Notes: generated by a model not told the origin, from the letters alone. A DNA stretch of 64,000 nucleotides from Dyella kyungheensis (GCF_016905005.1 NZ_JADIKC010000003.1:434001-498000); one strand, 5' to 3'. Numbered from the stretch's first letter, positions 18,726 to 28,042 are shown. Program-made: numbers and translations.

Positions 18726-19109
18726 ATGGCACATACCCAAGACATGCTGTCGATCACCTTCGCGGCGCTGGCCGATCCCACGCGTCGCGCCATCCTGACT
18801 CGTCTGGCCCGGGGCGAAGCCACCGTCGGCGAGTTGGGCGAACCGTTCGACATTTCCGCGCCCGCGATTTCCAAGCACCTGCGCGTGCTGGAAGGCGCCG
18901 GCTTGATCGAACGGGAAGTGGATGCCCGCTGGCGTATTTGCCGTCTCCGCGCCGAACCCATGCATGATGCGCACGACTGGCTGGAAGCCTATCGCCGTCA
19001 TTGGGAAGACAGCCTGGATCGACTGGTCGAGTTTGTCGAACAGACCCATCGCGCCGAAGCGAAGAAGCCTGGCAGCGGCGCCCCACGTGTACCGAGGAAA
19101 AAGCCATGA
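18726..19109 (+). CDS. ArsR-family transcriptional repressor
   Basis: 127 residues. Winged helix: FAALADPTRRAILTRLARGEATVGELGEPFDISAPAISKHLRVLEGAGLIEREVDARWRICRL, a standard non-metal ArsR of the kind paired with SRPBCC (AHSA1) genes; no metal-binding cysteines are present. The ATG at 18726 was chosen over an upstream TTG because it begins at the domain and lies right after the operator. Its stop overlaps the next start (ATGA), so it is cotranscribed and translationally coupled with the SRPBCC-GST fusion, which it presumably represses. Confidence 0.92.
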   Translation: MAHTQDMLSITFAALADPTRRAILTRLARGEATVGELGEPFDISAPAISKHLRVLEGAGLIEREVDARWRICRLRAEPMHDAHDWLEAYRRHWEDSLDRLVEFVEQTHRAEAKKPGSGAPRVPRKKP

Positions 19110-20236
19110 CCACGCAAGCCGCCACATTCGAGTTGGAAATGACCCGCTTCATCCGCGCGCCGCGCGAGAAGGTGTTCGACGCCTTCACCAACGAGGCCGC
19201 ACTTGCCGCCTGGCATTGTCCACGCGGCCTGCATGTCGGCGAGGTGGCGGTCGATGTGCGCGTGGGCGGCCACTACCGCGTCACCATGGTGACCAGGGAC
19301 GGTACCGCGCATGGTTCAAGCGGCACTTATCAGGTGATCGAGCGGCCGTCGTTTCTCGCCTATACCTGGGCATGGGATGGCGAGGGCGATCTCGCTGCGC
19401 GCACCACGCTGATCGAGGTGACGCTGACCGAGAAGGACGGCGGCACGCAGATGCACATGCGTCATACGGGCTTCCCCGATGCCGCGATCCGCGACGATCA
19501 CAACCAGGGCTGGACGTCCGTCTTCAATCGCCTGGTGGATTATCTCGATCCCGAAGGTTCGGCCGGCAACGTGGTGCTGGTGGGCAATCCGATCAGCCCC
19601 TATGTGCGCGCCGTGCGCATCGCCCTGGCCGAGAAGGGCGTTGCGTACGCGCTCAAGTCGGAGGCGCCGCATTCGCCCGCGGTGGATGCGATCCATCCGT
19701 TCGGCCGCATCCCGGCCATGTACGACGGCCCGCTGCAGTTCTATGAGACGCGCGCCATTCTTCGTTATATCGATGAGGCTTTCGACGGTCCCAGCCTGCT
19801 GCCGGCCAGCGGCGTCACTTCGCGTGCCAGGGCGGAGCAGTGGTACAGCGTGCTGGACGACTATGGCTACGACGCGATCGTCACGCGCTTCATCCTGCCG
19901 TACCTGTTTCCATCGGGCCCGGCGCCGGACCGCGCCGTCATCGATGCCGCCTTGCCCGATATCGATCGCATGCTGGCCACGCTGGATGCGGCCTATGGCA
20001 AGCACGACTTCCTCGTCGGCAATGCGCCCTGCTTGGCGGACTATCTCGCTGCGCCGTTGCTGTACTCGCTGGCGCAGATGCCCGAAGGTCCCGGATTGCT
20101 GGCGAAGTATCCCAACGTGCAGCGCGCGATGAAGGTGATGCAGGCGCGGCCCAGTTTCATTTCGGCGGAACCCGACCTGGAAGGCAAGGGCGATGCGTCC
20201 AACGTCACGCCACTGCGCAAGGCGAATGCCGCGTAA
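19106..20236 (+). CDS. SRPBCC (AHSA1)-glutathione S-transferase fusion protein
   Basis: 376 residues with two domains that are normally separate proteins. Residues about 1-150 are an SRPBCC/AHSA1 domain (FIRAPREKVFDAFTNEAALAAWHCPRG, HTGFPDAAIRDDHNQGWTSVFNRLVDYL). Residues about 155-355 are a GST: VLVGNPISPYVRAVRIALAEKGVAY, HPFGRIPAMYDG, YETRAILRYID, then a helical domain with FLVGNAPCLADYLAAPLL. The reading frame is continuous through the junction (LDPEGSAGNVVLVGN), so it is a real fusion and not a sequencing join. Likely role: binding a hydrophobic ligand and conjugating or isomerising it with glutathione; this is inference. Coupled to the ArsR gene. Confidence 0.88.
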   Translation: MTTQAATFELEMTRFIRAPREKVFDAFTNEAALAAWHCPRGLHVGEVAVDVRVGGHYRVTMVTRDGTAHGSSGTYQVIERPSFLAYTWAWDGEGDLAARTTLIEVTLTEKDGGTQMHMRHTGFPDAAIRDDHNQGWTSVFNRLVDYLDPEGSAGNVVLVGNPISPYVRAVRIALAEKGVAYALKSEAPHSPAVDAIHPFGRIPAMYDGPLQFYETRAILRYIDEAFDGPSLLPASGVTSRARAEQWYSVLDDYGYDAIVTRFILPYLFPSGPAPDRAVIDAALPDIDRMLATLDAAYGKHDFLVGNAPCLADYLAAPLLYSLAQMPEGPGLLAKYPNVQRAMKVMQARPSFISAEPDLEGKGDASNVTPLRKANAA

Positions 20237-20253
20237 GCAGCGGGCGTCATGAA

Positions 20254-20285
20254 GAAGCCGGAGCAGGCAGCGCCGCTCCGGCTTC
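20254..20285. terminator. Hairpin between convergent genes
   Basis: GAAGCCGGAGC (20254-20264) pairs with GCTCCGGCTTC (20275-20285), 11 perfect pairs, lying between the stops at 20236 and 20293. No strong T-run follows, so termination efficiency is uncertain. Confidence 0.6.
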
Positions 20286-20292
20286 GCGCCAC

Positions 20293-21654
20293 TCAATAAA
20301 GCGCCGTGCCCGCGTCATAGGCACTGACGAACGACTGCCAATCCAGCGTGACCTGCGCCGCATAGTTGAACGCAAACGTCGAGATTTCCGACTGCAGTCC
20401 ACTGGTGCTGCTCACCGCGTCGGTGACCTGCTTGTCGATGCTATACGACACGATGGCGCTGTTGTAATCCTGGTCGGAGATGGCATGGGCGGAGGCCAGT
20501 GCTTGTCCCAGATAGGTGGCGGCGGTGTTGAGCTTGCCCGCGCTGCTCAACTGGGTGAAATCGAAGTCTTCCTCGAACGGCGACTTCTCGTGGAAGTAGA
20601 ACGCCATGCCGTTGATGTTGGCGTAACCGATCAGCACGTCGGCATTGAGCGTTTGCGCTTTCGCCGTCAGCGCGACGCGTTGGGCCTCGTTGTTGCCGTA
20701 ATCGGCGGCGGACAGCTGGCCGTTGTCGACCTCGGCCACCGCGCTGGCGAGTTCCTGCTTGAGCTCGAGGATCACGTCGTCGGAGGTGGACGAGGAGGCC
20801 CCTTCGATCAACACGTAATAGCGCAGCTTGCCCAGGCTGCCCACGCCGGAACCGAGCTTCTGGCGGATATCCTTCACCTGGTAGTAGCTGGCGGCGTAGC
20901 GCTTGGACGATGAAATGCTGCCGATGTAGCTGTTCATCGCGGCCGAGATGGCGCTGTACGTGCTGCTGTTCACCGGGACCAGCGTGTTCGCGATGGTCTG
21001 GAAGCTGCGCGTGCTGCCGCTCAGCTGGGTGTACTTGCTCAGCAGGCTGGAGCGCGAGTCGCCCTTCGAATCGCCGATGGTGTCTTGCACCACGCCCGAC
21101 GTATTGCCGTTCTTCAGCTGGAAGCTCAGCTCGTCGCTGCTGCCCTTGAAGTCGCTCATCTCGCTCATGTACGCCGCCACCATGGTCTTGATGGCGGTGG
21201 TGATGTCGTTGTCGGCGATGCCGTTGGCGCGGCCGGCCAGCACCATGCTGGTGGCGAGGCGGCGCAGGTCCCACACGTACTGGCCGAGGTAGCCCTCGTC
21301 GAAGTCGTCAGCCGAGAACACGTTGTTGCCGCTGCTGTCCTGCCATGCGCCGAAATTGCCGATGTGCGCGTCGCCGCCGATCCAGGTGAAACCCGTCTGT
21401 GCGGTCGTATACGCCGAGGCGGGCAGGGTGGCCATGTCCTGGTAGAAGATGTGGTCGGTGCCGCGATAGAAGTCGAACGCGCTGGCCGCCATGGTCGACA
21501 TCTTGGTGGCGAGATCCGCGCTGTCCGTGGCGGCCAGCGGATGGTTGTAGCCGTAGATCTGCGATACGACCCAGCTCGTGCGCGAGGTGGCGGCCTGGGC
21601 CGCGGACGCGAACAGCAGGCCGGCCGTGGCCAGCGCCATCAAAACTTTCTTCAT
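20293..21654 (-). CDS. Secreted DUF2252 family protein
   Basis: 453 residues. A signal peptide (MKKVLMALATAGLLFASAAQA) is followed by the DUF2252 motifs: FDFYRGTDHIFYQD, the nucleotide-binding-like GDAHIGNFG, DDFDEGYLGQYVWDLRRLATS and, near the end, GQALASAHA. DUF2252 proteins have a kinase-like core and unknown function; most are cytoplasmic, so the clear export signal is unusual. Good Shine-Dalgarno AAGGGG before the ATG at 21654. The next gene upstream on the same strand is an Hsp70-like protein, 130 bases away. Confidence 0.87.
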   Translation of the reverse strand: MKKVLMALATAGLLFASAAQAATSRTSWVVSQIYGYNHPLAATDSADLATKMSTMAASAFDFYRGTDHIFYQDMATLPASAYTTAQTGFTWIGGDAHIGNFGAWQDSSGNNVFSADDFDEGYLGQYVWDLRRLATSMVLAGRANGIADNDITTAIKTMVAAYMSEMSDFKGSSDELSFQLKNGNTSGVVQDTIGDSKGDSRSSLLSKYTQLSGSTRSFQTIANTLVPVNSSTYSAISAAMNSYIGSISSSKRYAASYYQVKDIRQKLGSGVGSLGKLRYYVLIEGASSSTSDDVILELKQELASAVAEVDNGQLSAADYGNNEAQRVALTAKAQTLNADVLIGYANINGMAFYFHEKSPFEEDFDFTQLSSAGKLNTAATYLGQALASAHAISDQDYNSAIVSYSIDKQVTDAVSSTSGLQSEISTFAFNYAAQVTLDWQSFVSAYDAGTALY

Positions 21655-21784
21655 GGGGTCACCCCTTCTGATGTGCGGACGCAGCGCGGACCACCCGCGC
21701 CGGACACATAGCCGGAGATTCAAACAATGCACGGTGACAGCGTCGTGACGAAGCTGGCCGGCAAAAGCTTGCGCGTGCGCGGTC

Positions 21785-23170
21785 TCAGGAGGCGACGCCG
21801 ACCGCCTCGCTCGCCGCCACCGCCAACCCGGACACCACACCCAGCGACGGATCGCCGTGCACCAGCGGCACCTCGGGGAAACAGGCCTGCACGCGTGCCT
21901 TGACCTGCGGCGAACGCGAGGTGCCACCGGTGAGGAAGACGCTCTCCGGCAATGCTGCCAGATCGCCGCGTACGCCCGTGAGGGTGCGTTCCAGCAGCGC
22001 GAGGAAGGGTTCCATGGCCGTATCGAGATCCTCGCGCGTGGCGTTCACCGCCAGGCCCGGTTCGATGAAGTCCAGCGGCGCGCGATGGCTGGCTTCGCTG
22101 CTCAAGCTGATCTTGGTGCGTTCGGCCGTCTGATTGAGGCGAGTGGTAGCGCCCAACTCCTGCAGGGCGCGCAGGCGCGGACCGTAAGGCGCGGCAATCA
22201 GCCGATAGTTCTGTTTGCGGAACTCGCGTTGCTTGGGCAGGTTGTGCACGCTCGCTGCTTCCACGAACTGATGCTGCGGTATGCGCACGATGTCCTTGCC
22301 CATCAGCGGCATGAAATGGTGCAGGCTCACGCCCACGTCCAGATCCGTGCCGCCCTTGGGCAGGCCCCAGTTGCGCGCGATCAGCGGCGAGGCGATACCG
22401 CCGAGTTCCGCATGCGTGACGTCGGTGGTGCCGCCGCCGATATCCACGATCAGCGCGTGCTGCCGGTCGCTGAGACTCTTGTGATAGTGCATCGCGGCGG
22501 CAGCGGGTTCTTCCAGGAAGCTCACCTCGTCGAAGCCGGCCGCCGCGGCCGCTTCGCGCAGGATCTCGATGGCCTGTTCCGAGCCGGCCGCGCCCATCGA
22601 ACTGCGAAATTCCACCGGACGGCCGATCACCGCGCCGCGCACGGGCTCGCCGAACTGGCGGCTGGCGGTCAAGCGGATGTGCTCGAGGATATGCGTGGCG
22701 ATATGCACGATCACCTTGCGCACCTGCGGGTCCAGCCGGTAGCCGAACATCGACTTGGGCGACTCGATCAGATTGCCGCCGCCGCTTTCCAGATAGCCTT
22801 CCACCGCCTCTTCGCCGAACAACGCGTGCTGGAAGCTGGCGACCGATGCCGTGGCTGCGCGCGCCTGTTCTTCCATCCATTGCCGGCGTACCACGCGCAG
22901 GGCGTCGCGACGCAGTTCCTGGTCCGAACGCGACACCTCGCCACCGGCGGTCTGCCGGCGCAAGGCCAGGCGTGCGGAGCGCATGTGCGCTTCCATCTGC
23001 GCTTCCAGCTCGGGGGTGAGTTCGAAGTCGTTCGGGTCGGGCACCAGTTCGGGGAAATAGACGGCCGTGCGGAACTGCTCCGCCTCGCCGAAGCGGACGA
23101 GGGTGAGCTTGCCGCCGATGATGGCGGCGGCGGCCGAGTAGCTGGTGCCGAAGTCGATGCCGATGTGCAT
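21785..23170 (-). CDS. Hsp70-family ATPase, YegD-like
   Basis: 461 residues. Actin/Hsp70 ATPase fold: phosphate-1 IGIDFGTSYSAAA at the very N-terminus, phosphate-2 VDIGGGTTDVT, adenosine motif VFLTGGTSRSPQVK. It is shorter than DnaK (about 640) because the substrate-binding lid is missing, and there is a helical insertion at about residues 60-120; this matches YegD-type 'Hsp70-like' chaperones. Role poorly defined. The ATG at 23170 (MHIGIDFG) was chosen because the fold begins right there. Confidence 0.88.
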   Translation of the reverse strand: MHIGIDFGTSYSAAAAIIGGKLTLVRFGEAEQFRTAVYFPELVPDPNDFELTPELEAQMEAHMRSARLALRRQTAGGEVSRSDQELRRDALRVVRRQWMEEQARAATASVASFQHALFGEEAVEGYLESGGGNLIESPKSMFGYRLDPQVRKVIVHIATHILEHIRLTASRQFGEPVRGAVIGRPVEFRSSMGAAGSEQAIEILREAAAAAGFDEVSFLEEPAAAAMHYHKSLSDRQHALIVDIGGGTTDVTHAELGGIASPLIARNWGLPKGGTDLDVGVSLHHFMPLMGKDIVRIPQHQFVEAASVHNLPKQREFRKQNYRLIAAPYGPRLRALQELGATTRLNQTAERTKISLSSEASHRAPLDFIEPGLAVNATREDLDTAMEPFLALLERTLTGVRGDLAALPESVFLTGGTSRSPQVKARVQACFPEVPLVHGDPSLGVVSGLAVAASEAVGVAS

Positions 23171-23451
23171 AACGAGCCGTGCGCGTATGGGCAATCGGCC
23201 ATTATCTCAGGTCTTGCGTTGGCGCGCCTGGGGGCGTCTCAGGCGGGCCGAGCGGCGCAGGGCGCGCACGGTGCCGTTGCCCTCGAAAACGGCCGAAACG
23301 TCAGCGTCACGCAGGCGTAGCTAAGGTTGGTTAGGTTCTTCCTGGCACCGGCCCTTGGGAACCGCGTGAACGTTCCGTGGATACCGGCTTGTGTCGTCAG
23401 GTCGAAGCGTTTGCTTCGTTGCGCATGGCTACATCACAGGAGACGGCAGCT

Positions 23452-23862
23452 ATGTCTCGTTCCGACGATGGAAAACCCCGCTCCGGCCAGCGGAATTGGT
23501 GGCTCGCCGCATGCGTCCTGGTGATACCGCTGGCCTGGGTCGGCACCCAGACCATGGATGACGAACCCTTGTATGCGGTCAATGCTTCGTCCCGGCCGTT
23601 GCATGCCGCGATGGCGGCGGCTCAGACGATCAAGCCGATCCCCATGGGTACGCAGGCATCGATGCGTTGGCACGGTGCAGGCGATGTGCGTGCGCTGTTT
23701 TCCGCCAAAGGCATCGACCCAGGCGCAGGTTACGGCGCACCGTTGCTGAGCGGTGTGCATCATGGAAAAGGCGCCCATGCGAAGGCGAGGGATGGCAGCC
23801 AGTTGTCGCTCGGCCATTTCAGCGCGCAGGAGTATCAACTCGCGGTGACTGACGCGCGTTGA
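23452..23862 (+). CDS. Hypothetical protein with one N-terminal membrane segment
   Basis: 136 residues. NWWLAACVLVIPLAWVGTQ (about 15-33) is a signal anchor or signal peptide; the remaining 100 residues are soluble with an ALFSAKGIDPGAGYG motif and a stretch rich in His/Gly. AGGAGACGGCAGCT precedes the ATG at 23452; an in-frame ATG at 23425 is possible. No family recognised; coding support is moderate. Confidence 0.5.
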   Translation: MSRSDDGKPRSGQRNWWLAACVLVIPLAWVGTQTMDDEPLYAVNASSRPLHAAMAAAQTIKPIPMGTQASMRWHGAGDVRALFSAKGIDPGAGYGAPLLSGVHHGKGAHAKARDGSQLSLGHFSAQEYQLAVTDAR

Positions 23863-24285
23863 GCGAAAACGGCGTGTGCGGCATGGGCGGTATCCCGGCA
23901 GCCCGGCGGCGATCGCACGCGCCCAACCCCCGGGTTATAAGCGTGTGCGATGCCGCTTGGGTTCTCTGCCTCTTGCGAGGCGCGGTGGAGCATGCGCTCC
24001 GCACGCCGGATGCGCCATTCCACAGGTGGCACAGGCCGCGTGTCGTAGGAGTGGGACTACGGCGGGCTCACGCTCGTTGAGCGCAGTCGATAGTGGAGCC
24101 GCTTGGCCGTCCAAGAAGTAACCTCACAAGCCCTTTGAGCGAAGACATCGGAAGGGTGCCCTGGGTGCGCCCGACGACTTGAGAACGCAGCCGCTCAGCA
24201 CCACATGGAATGCAGCTGCGGTGGGGGCTTTGGCACGCAGGCGCTCCCGAAACGCGACACTCTTACCGATGGGAAGGACCAAGCG
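23863..24285. other. Intergenic region without recognisable gene
   Basis: About 420 bases before msrA. Short open frames on both strands give low-complexity or arginine-rich translations with no family resemblance and no Shine-Dalgarno. I see no repeats or hairpins worth naming. Confidence 0.5.
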
Positions 24286-24795
24286 ATGAGCACGAAAACC
24301 GAAACCGCGATCCTGGCTGGCGGCTGCTTCTGGGGCATGCAGGATCTGCTGCGGCGCTACCCGGGCGTGTTGTCCACGCGCGTGGGCTATTCGGGCGGCG
24401 ACGTGCCCAATGCCACCTATCGCAACCACGGCACGCATGCCGAAGCGATCGAGATCGTGTTCGATCCCAGCGTGATCAGCTATCGACAAATCCTGGAGTT
24501 CTTCTTCCAGATCCACGATCCGTCGACCAGGAACCGCCAGGGCAACGACGTGGGCATGAGCTACCGTTCGGCCATCTTCTATCTCAGCGATGAGCAGAAG
24601 AAGGTGGCGGAAGACACCATCGCCGATGTCGATGCATCGCGCCTGTGGCCCGGCAAGGTGGTCACCGAAGTGACCCCCGCTGGCCCGTTCTGGGAGGCCG
24701 AGCCGGAGCACCAGGACTATCTGGAGCGCATTCCCAACGGCTACACCTGCCATTTCCCGCGTCCGGGCTGGACGCTGCCGAAGCGCGCGCCGTAA
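24286..24795 (+). CDS. msrA: Peptide-methionine (S)-S-oxide reductase
   Basis: 169 residues. Reduces the S-form of methionine sulfoxide in proteins and free methionine, recycled by thioredoxin. The active site GCFWG is at residues 13-17 (Cys14 the nucleophile); [17 protein letters not shown] and [22 protein letters not shown] are standard. The C-terminus lacks the extra glycine/cysteine tail of E. coli MsrA. The ATG at 24286 starts [17 protein letters not shown]. Convergent with the M23 peptidase gene, 16 bases away. Confidence 0.95.
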   Translation: MSTKTETAILAGGCFWGMQDLLRRYPGVLSTRVGYSGGDVPNATYRNHGTHAEAIEIVFDPSVISYRQILEFFFQIHDPSTRNRQGNDVGMSYRSAIFYLSDEQKKVAEDTIADVDASRLWPGKVVTEVTPAGPFWEAEPEHQDYLERIPNGYTCHFPRPGWTLPKRAP

Positions 24796-24811
24796 GTCGC
24801 CGGAACGCGTC

Positions 24812-25978
24812 CTAGGGATGGGAAAACTGGATCACCACATCGTTGAGCGGTAGCTGCGATTGGCGGTGTTCGATGGGCAGGGCTTTCCACGGATCGCCCT
24901 GTCCAAACAGTTGCCCCTCGGATTCGGGGCCGAGGTAGTCGAAGCGCTCGAACGCATAAGGCACACCTTCCGAGCCTTCGAACGCGACGGCATTGGACAG
25001 CTGAAAATGCAGATGCGGTGCGGCGGAATTGCCGGACTGCCCCAGCTGCGCCAGCAGCTGACCGCGACGCACCCGGTCGCCCGGCTTCACCTTGAGGCTG
25101 CCACGCTGCAGGTGCGCATAGCTGGCGAACGTGCCCGGTGCGATTTCCAGCACCACGTAGTTGCCGAACAGGCCGTCGCTGGTGAGTGCGCTGGGTTCCG
25201 GTTGCGCGCTGAGCGGCGGGTGCTCCGTCTCGCCGTCGCGCGCGCTGCGCACGACGCCGTCAGCCACTGCGAGCACGTCCGCACCGTAGCCGATCCAGTC
25301 GGCGTAGCTGGACTTCTGGATGTCCTTCACGCCGGGCCGCATCACGTGCCCCGCGTCGTCGATACCCACGAGGTCCAGGGCGTAGCGTTGCGGAATGGTG
25401 AGCTGTCCGTTCACCGCCACCAGGCTGCCCCAATGGTGCGACTGGGCGGCGCCCGGACCTTCGTGGGCCAGCCAGCGACCACCGCGCAATGGTGCGCCGA
25501 TGATCATGGTCTTGGCTTCGCTGACCTGGACGGTGGCGCCATCGAGCACGCTGTTCGCATGCTTGTCGGCAATGAATTCGATGCGGTGATGCAAGCGGTG
25601 CGGCACGGGCGTGCCGGCGGGGAAGGTCAACCAGACGAAGAAGACGGCGCGTTTGCCCGGGAGTATCGCCACGGGTTTTTGGTCCGCCGGCGCGGGCTTC
25701 ACCACTTGCGATAGCTGCTTCGCATCCAGCGTCAGCAGTGGGGTGGTCGCGTCGTCACCGAACACTTCCAGTCCCTGCGGCTTGAGCGCGCCGGAGTCGC
25801 CGTAGAAGTTGGTGACGTGCAGCTCGTACGCCAGATGGGTGAGGCCGTCGCTTCCCGTGAACGCGCTCGGTGCGAACGGTACGCGCGCCTCCACCGGTGC
25901 CCATGCTTCCTCGGCGTGGAGCGAGGAAATGCCCAGGATCCCTGCAAACAAAAGCACCCGCGCGGCGTGTCGAATCAT
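24812..25978 (-). CDS. M23-family (LytM-like) peptidase, exported
   Basis: 388 residues. Signal peptide (HAARVLLFAGILGISSLHA); an N-terminal beta-rich domain (about 25-170, THLAYELHVTNF) of unknown role; and an M23 domain (about 190-340) with RYALDLVG supplying the Asp zinc ligand, FASYAHLQRGSLKVKPGDRV and PHLHFQL. The first zinc His is probably in the unusual SHHW, so the classical HxxxD is replaced by the split arrangement seen in some members. Peptidoglycan or secreted protein cleavage is inferred. ATG at 25978 or the GTG three codons before are both possible; GGGGGAAT is close to the GTG. Confidence 0.85.
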   Translation of the reverse strand: MIRHAARVLLFAGILGISSLHAEEAWAPVEARVPFAPSAFTGSDGLTHLAYELHVTNFYGDSGALKPQGLEVFGDDATTPLLTLDAKQLSQVVKPAPADQKPVAILPGKRAVFFVWLTFPAGTPVPHRLHHRIEFIADKHANSVLDGATVQVSEAKTMIIGAPLRGGRWLAHEGPGAAQSHHWGSLVAVNGQLTIPQRYALDLVGIDDAGHVMRPGVKDIQKSSYADWIGYGADVLAVADGVVRSARDGETEHPPLSAQPEPSALTSDGLFGNYVVLEIAPGTFASYAHLQRGSLKVKPGDRVRRGQLLAQLGQSGNSAAPHLHFQLSNAVAFEGSEGVPYAFERFDYLGPESEGQLFGQGDPWKALPIEHRQSQLPLNDVVIQFSHP

Positions 25979-26123
25979 GCGATGCACATTCCCCCTGGAA
26001 AACACATGGAGCGAAGCGATGACCATTTGCCCCCGGGCCATCGCTGCATGGAAACCGATGATCAAGCTTGCCGGTGACGGAGGCGGGCCGCAATGTGTCT
26101 TCGCAAACGGGAGAATGGACGCT

Positions 26124-27134
26124 TCAGGGCGAGTGTGGCCCCGCCTGCGCGCTGTCGTCAGCCGCAGCCGCCGATACCGTGATGATCGCAGGCGCAATCG
26201 GCGTGACCGTGGGGAGCAGGGCCGTCGATGGCTTCTCCTCGGTGCCGCCGCTTTCCTGCGAAAGCGTGCTCGCCTCGGCCTGCCGGTTCATCACGATGAT
26301 GCTGATGCGGCGATTGACCGGGTCGCCCGGGTTGGCGCGGTCGAACGGCACCGAGGCGGCCAGCCCCACCACGCGTGCGATCTTGTCTTCGGTCAGACCG
26401 CCGGAGAGCAGCGCGCGCCGCGCCGCGTTGGCGCGGTCGGCGGACAGCTCCCAATTGCTGTAGTGATGGTCGCTGGTATAGGGCGCGTCGTCGGTGTGGC
26501 CGGAGAGGCTGATGCGATTGGGCACGCGGTTGATGAAGCCCGAGAGCTCCTGCAGGATGGTGGTGGTGTAGGGCCGCAGCTGCGCGCTGCCCAGATCGAA
26601 CATCGGGCGGTTCTGCTTGTCCACGATCTGGATGCGCAGGCCTTCGGAGGTGATGTCCAGCAGCAGCTGATCCTTGAACGGGGCGAGTGCCTGGCTCTTC
26701 TCGATCGCGGCCTGCAACTGCTGCATCAGTTCTTCCAGGCGCGCGCGCTCCTGCTTGCGCGCCTCCTTCTCGATTTCCTTGGGATCGGTACTCGCCGCCG
26801 CGGCGCCCTGGCGGTCGTGGCCCGGGCCGTGCGGCATATCCATCGCGCCGCCCATCTTGATCATGCTGGTGCTGGCGCCGCCCGGACCCATGCGGCCTGG
26901 CGGTGCCATGGTGGCGGTGCCTTGCGTCATGCTCGGATTCTTGAAGTATTCCGAGATCGCCGCGCGTTGCTCGCGGGTCCCCGCGCCGATCAGCCACATG
27001 ACCAGGAAGAAGGCCATCATGGCGGTGACGAAATCCGCATAGGCCACCTTCCACGCGCCGCCGTGGTGGCCGTGGCCATGCCGCTTGACGCGGCGTACGA
27101 CGATGATCGGTGGCGTTTCGCCTTGTTCGCTCAC
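26124..27134 (-). CDS. motB: Flagellar motor stator protein MotB
   Basis: 336 residues. Inner-membrane stator subunit that anchors MotA to peptidoglycan. One span (ADFVTAMMAFFLVMWLIG, about 33-50) carries the proton-binding Asp in YADFVTAM. A plug/linker region with many Met/Gly/Lys residues follows, then an OmpA/MotB domain (about 185-300: SLSGHTDDAPY, NWELSADRANAARRAL, NRRISIIV). Start is GTG (MSEQGETPP), overlapping the motA stop as GTGA. Ends with an Ala/Pro-rich tail longer than in E. coli MotB (308). Confidence 0.95.
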   Translation of the reverse strand: MSEQGETPPIIVVRRVKRHGHGHHGGAWKVAYADFVTAMMAFFLVMWLIGAGTREQRAAISEYFKNPSMTQGTATMAPPGRMGPGGASTSMIKMGGAMDMPHGPGHDRQGAAAASTDPKEIEKEARKQERARLEELMQQLQAAIEKSQALAPFKDQLLLDITSEGLRIQIVDKQNRPMFDLGSAQLRPYTTTILQELSGFINRVPNRISLSGHTDDAPYTSDHHYSNWELSADRANAARRALLSGGLTEDKIARVVGLAASVPFDRANPGDPVNRRISIIVMNRQAEASTLSQESGGTEEKPSTALLPTVTPIAPAIITVSAAAADDSAQAGPHSP

Positions 27135-28000
27135 GTCGCCGCCTTGGCGCGCGGCGCCTTGAGGTGCTCCTCCAGATCGAGGAAGCCCGGCCGCGCGTTG
27201 GCGGACAGCGACTTGCGCGCAAACTCCACGGCTACCTTCGGGTTATAGCCGCGCAGGTTGGCGAGCAGCGCGATCTTCACGCATTCGAATGCCTTGCCGT
27301 CTTCCTGCACCCGGTTCTCCATCGCCGCGCCCAGCGGTCCGATGAAGCCGTAGCAGAGCAGGATGCCGAGGAAGGTGCCGACCAGCGCGCCGGCGATGTG
27401 CATGCCGATGCGCGAGGTGTCGCCGTCGAGCTGGCCCATGGTGGTGACGATGCCCAGCACCGCCGCCACGATGCCGAAGCCCGGCAGTGCATCGGCCAGC
27501 TTGGTCACCGCCAGCGCCGGGGCGACGGCTTCGTGGTGGTGCGTTTCCAGCTCCACTTCCAGCAGCTGTTCCAGCTCCATCGGATTCATGCTGCCGCCCA
27601 CCATCAGGCGCAGGCAGTCGGTGGTGAACTCGATCAGATGATGTTCGCGCAGCAGGCGCGGATAGGCGGAGAACAGCGAACTCGCCTGCGGGTCCTCGAT
27701 ATGTTCCTCCACGCCGAGCAAGCCCTCCTTGCGGATCAGGCTGAACAGTTCGTAGAGCATCGAGAGCAGATCGACGTAATCCTGCTTGTGGTACTTCGGG
27801 CCTTTCAGCAGCCCGAGCACGTCGCGCAGCGCCGCCTTCACCACCTTGACCGGATTGGCCGAAAGAAAGGCACCCAGCGCACCGCCGCCGATGATCAGCA
27901 ACTCATAGGGCTGCCACAACGCAAGAATCTGTCCATGCGACAGCACGAAGCCGCCTAGCACGCACACCAACACCACCACCGCTCCAACGAGGACCAACAT
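27131..28000 (-). CDS. motA: Flagellar motor stator protein MotA
   Basis: 289 residues. Four-span stator subunit conducting protons. The N-terminal spans (LVLVGAVVVLVCVLGGFVLSHG, YELLIIGGGALGAFLSA), the cytoplasmic charged loop (RLLREHHLIEFTTD...) for contact with FliG, and the two C-terminal spans (ADALPGFGIVAAVLGIVTTMG, GALVGTFLGILLCYGFIGPLG) with the family PGFGIVAAVLGIV motif are present. Upstream lies a near-perfect sigma-28 promoter; motB follows with overlapping stop/start. Other flagellar genes are not in the window, so the stator operon stands apart from the flagellar cluster here. Confidence 0.96.
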   Translation of the reverse strand: MLVLVGAVVVLVCVLGGFVLSHGQILALWQPYELLIIGGGALGAFLSANPVKVVKAALRDVLGLLKGPKYHKQDYVDLLSMLYELFSLIRKEGLLGVEEHIEDPQASSLFSAYPRLLREHHLIEFTTDCLRLMVGGSMNPMELEQLLEVELETHHHEAVAPALAVTKLADALPGFGIVAAVLGIVTTMGQLDGDTSRIGMHIAGALVGTFLGILLCYGFIGPLGAAMENRVQEDGKAFECVKIALLANLRGYNPKVAVEFARKSLSANARPGFLDLEEHLKAPRAKAAT

Positions 28001-28042
28001 GTTCGCTCCGGGATACGGAGCCCATCACTCCGCGCACGGTTT

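Noticed and set aside
23863-24121. Small open frames before msrA
   Set aside because: Overlapping frames on both strands, no ribosome-binding site and no family features.
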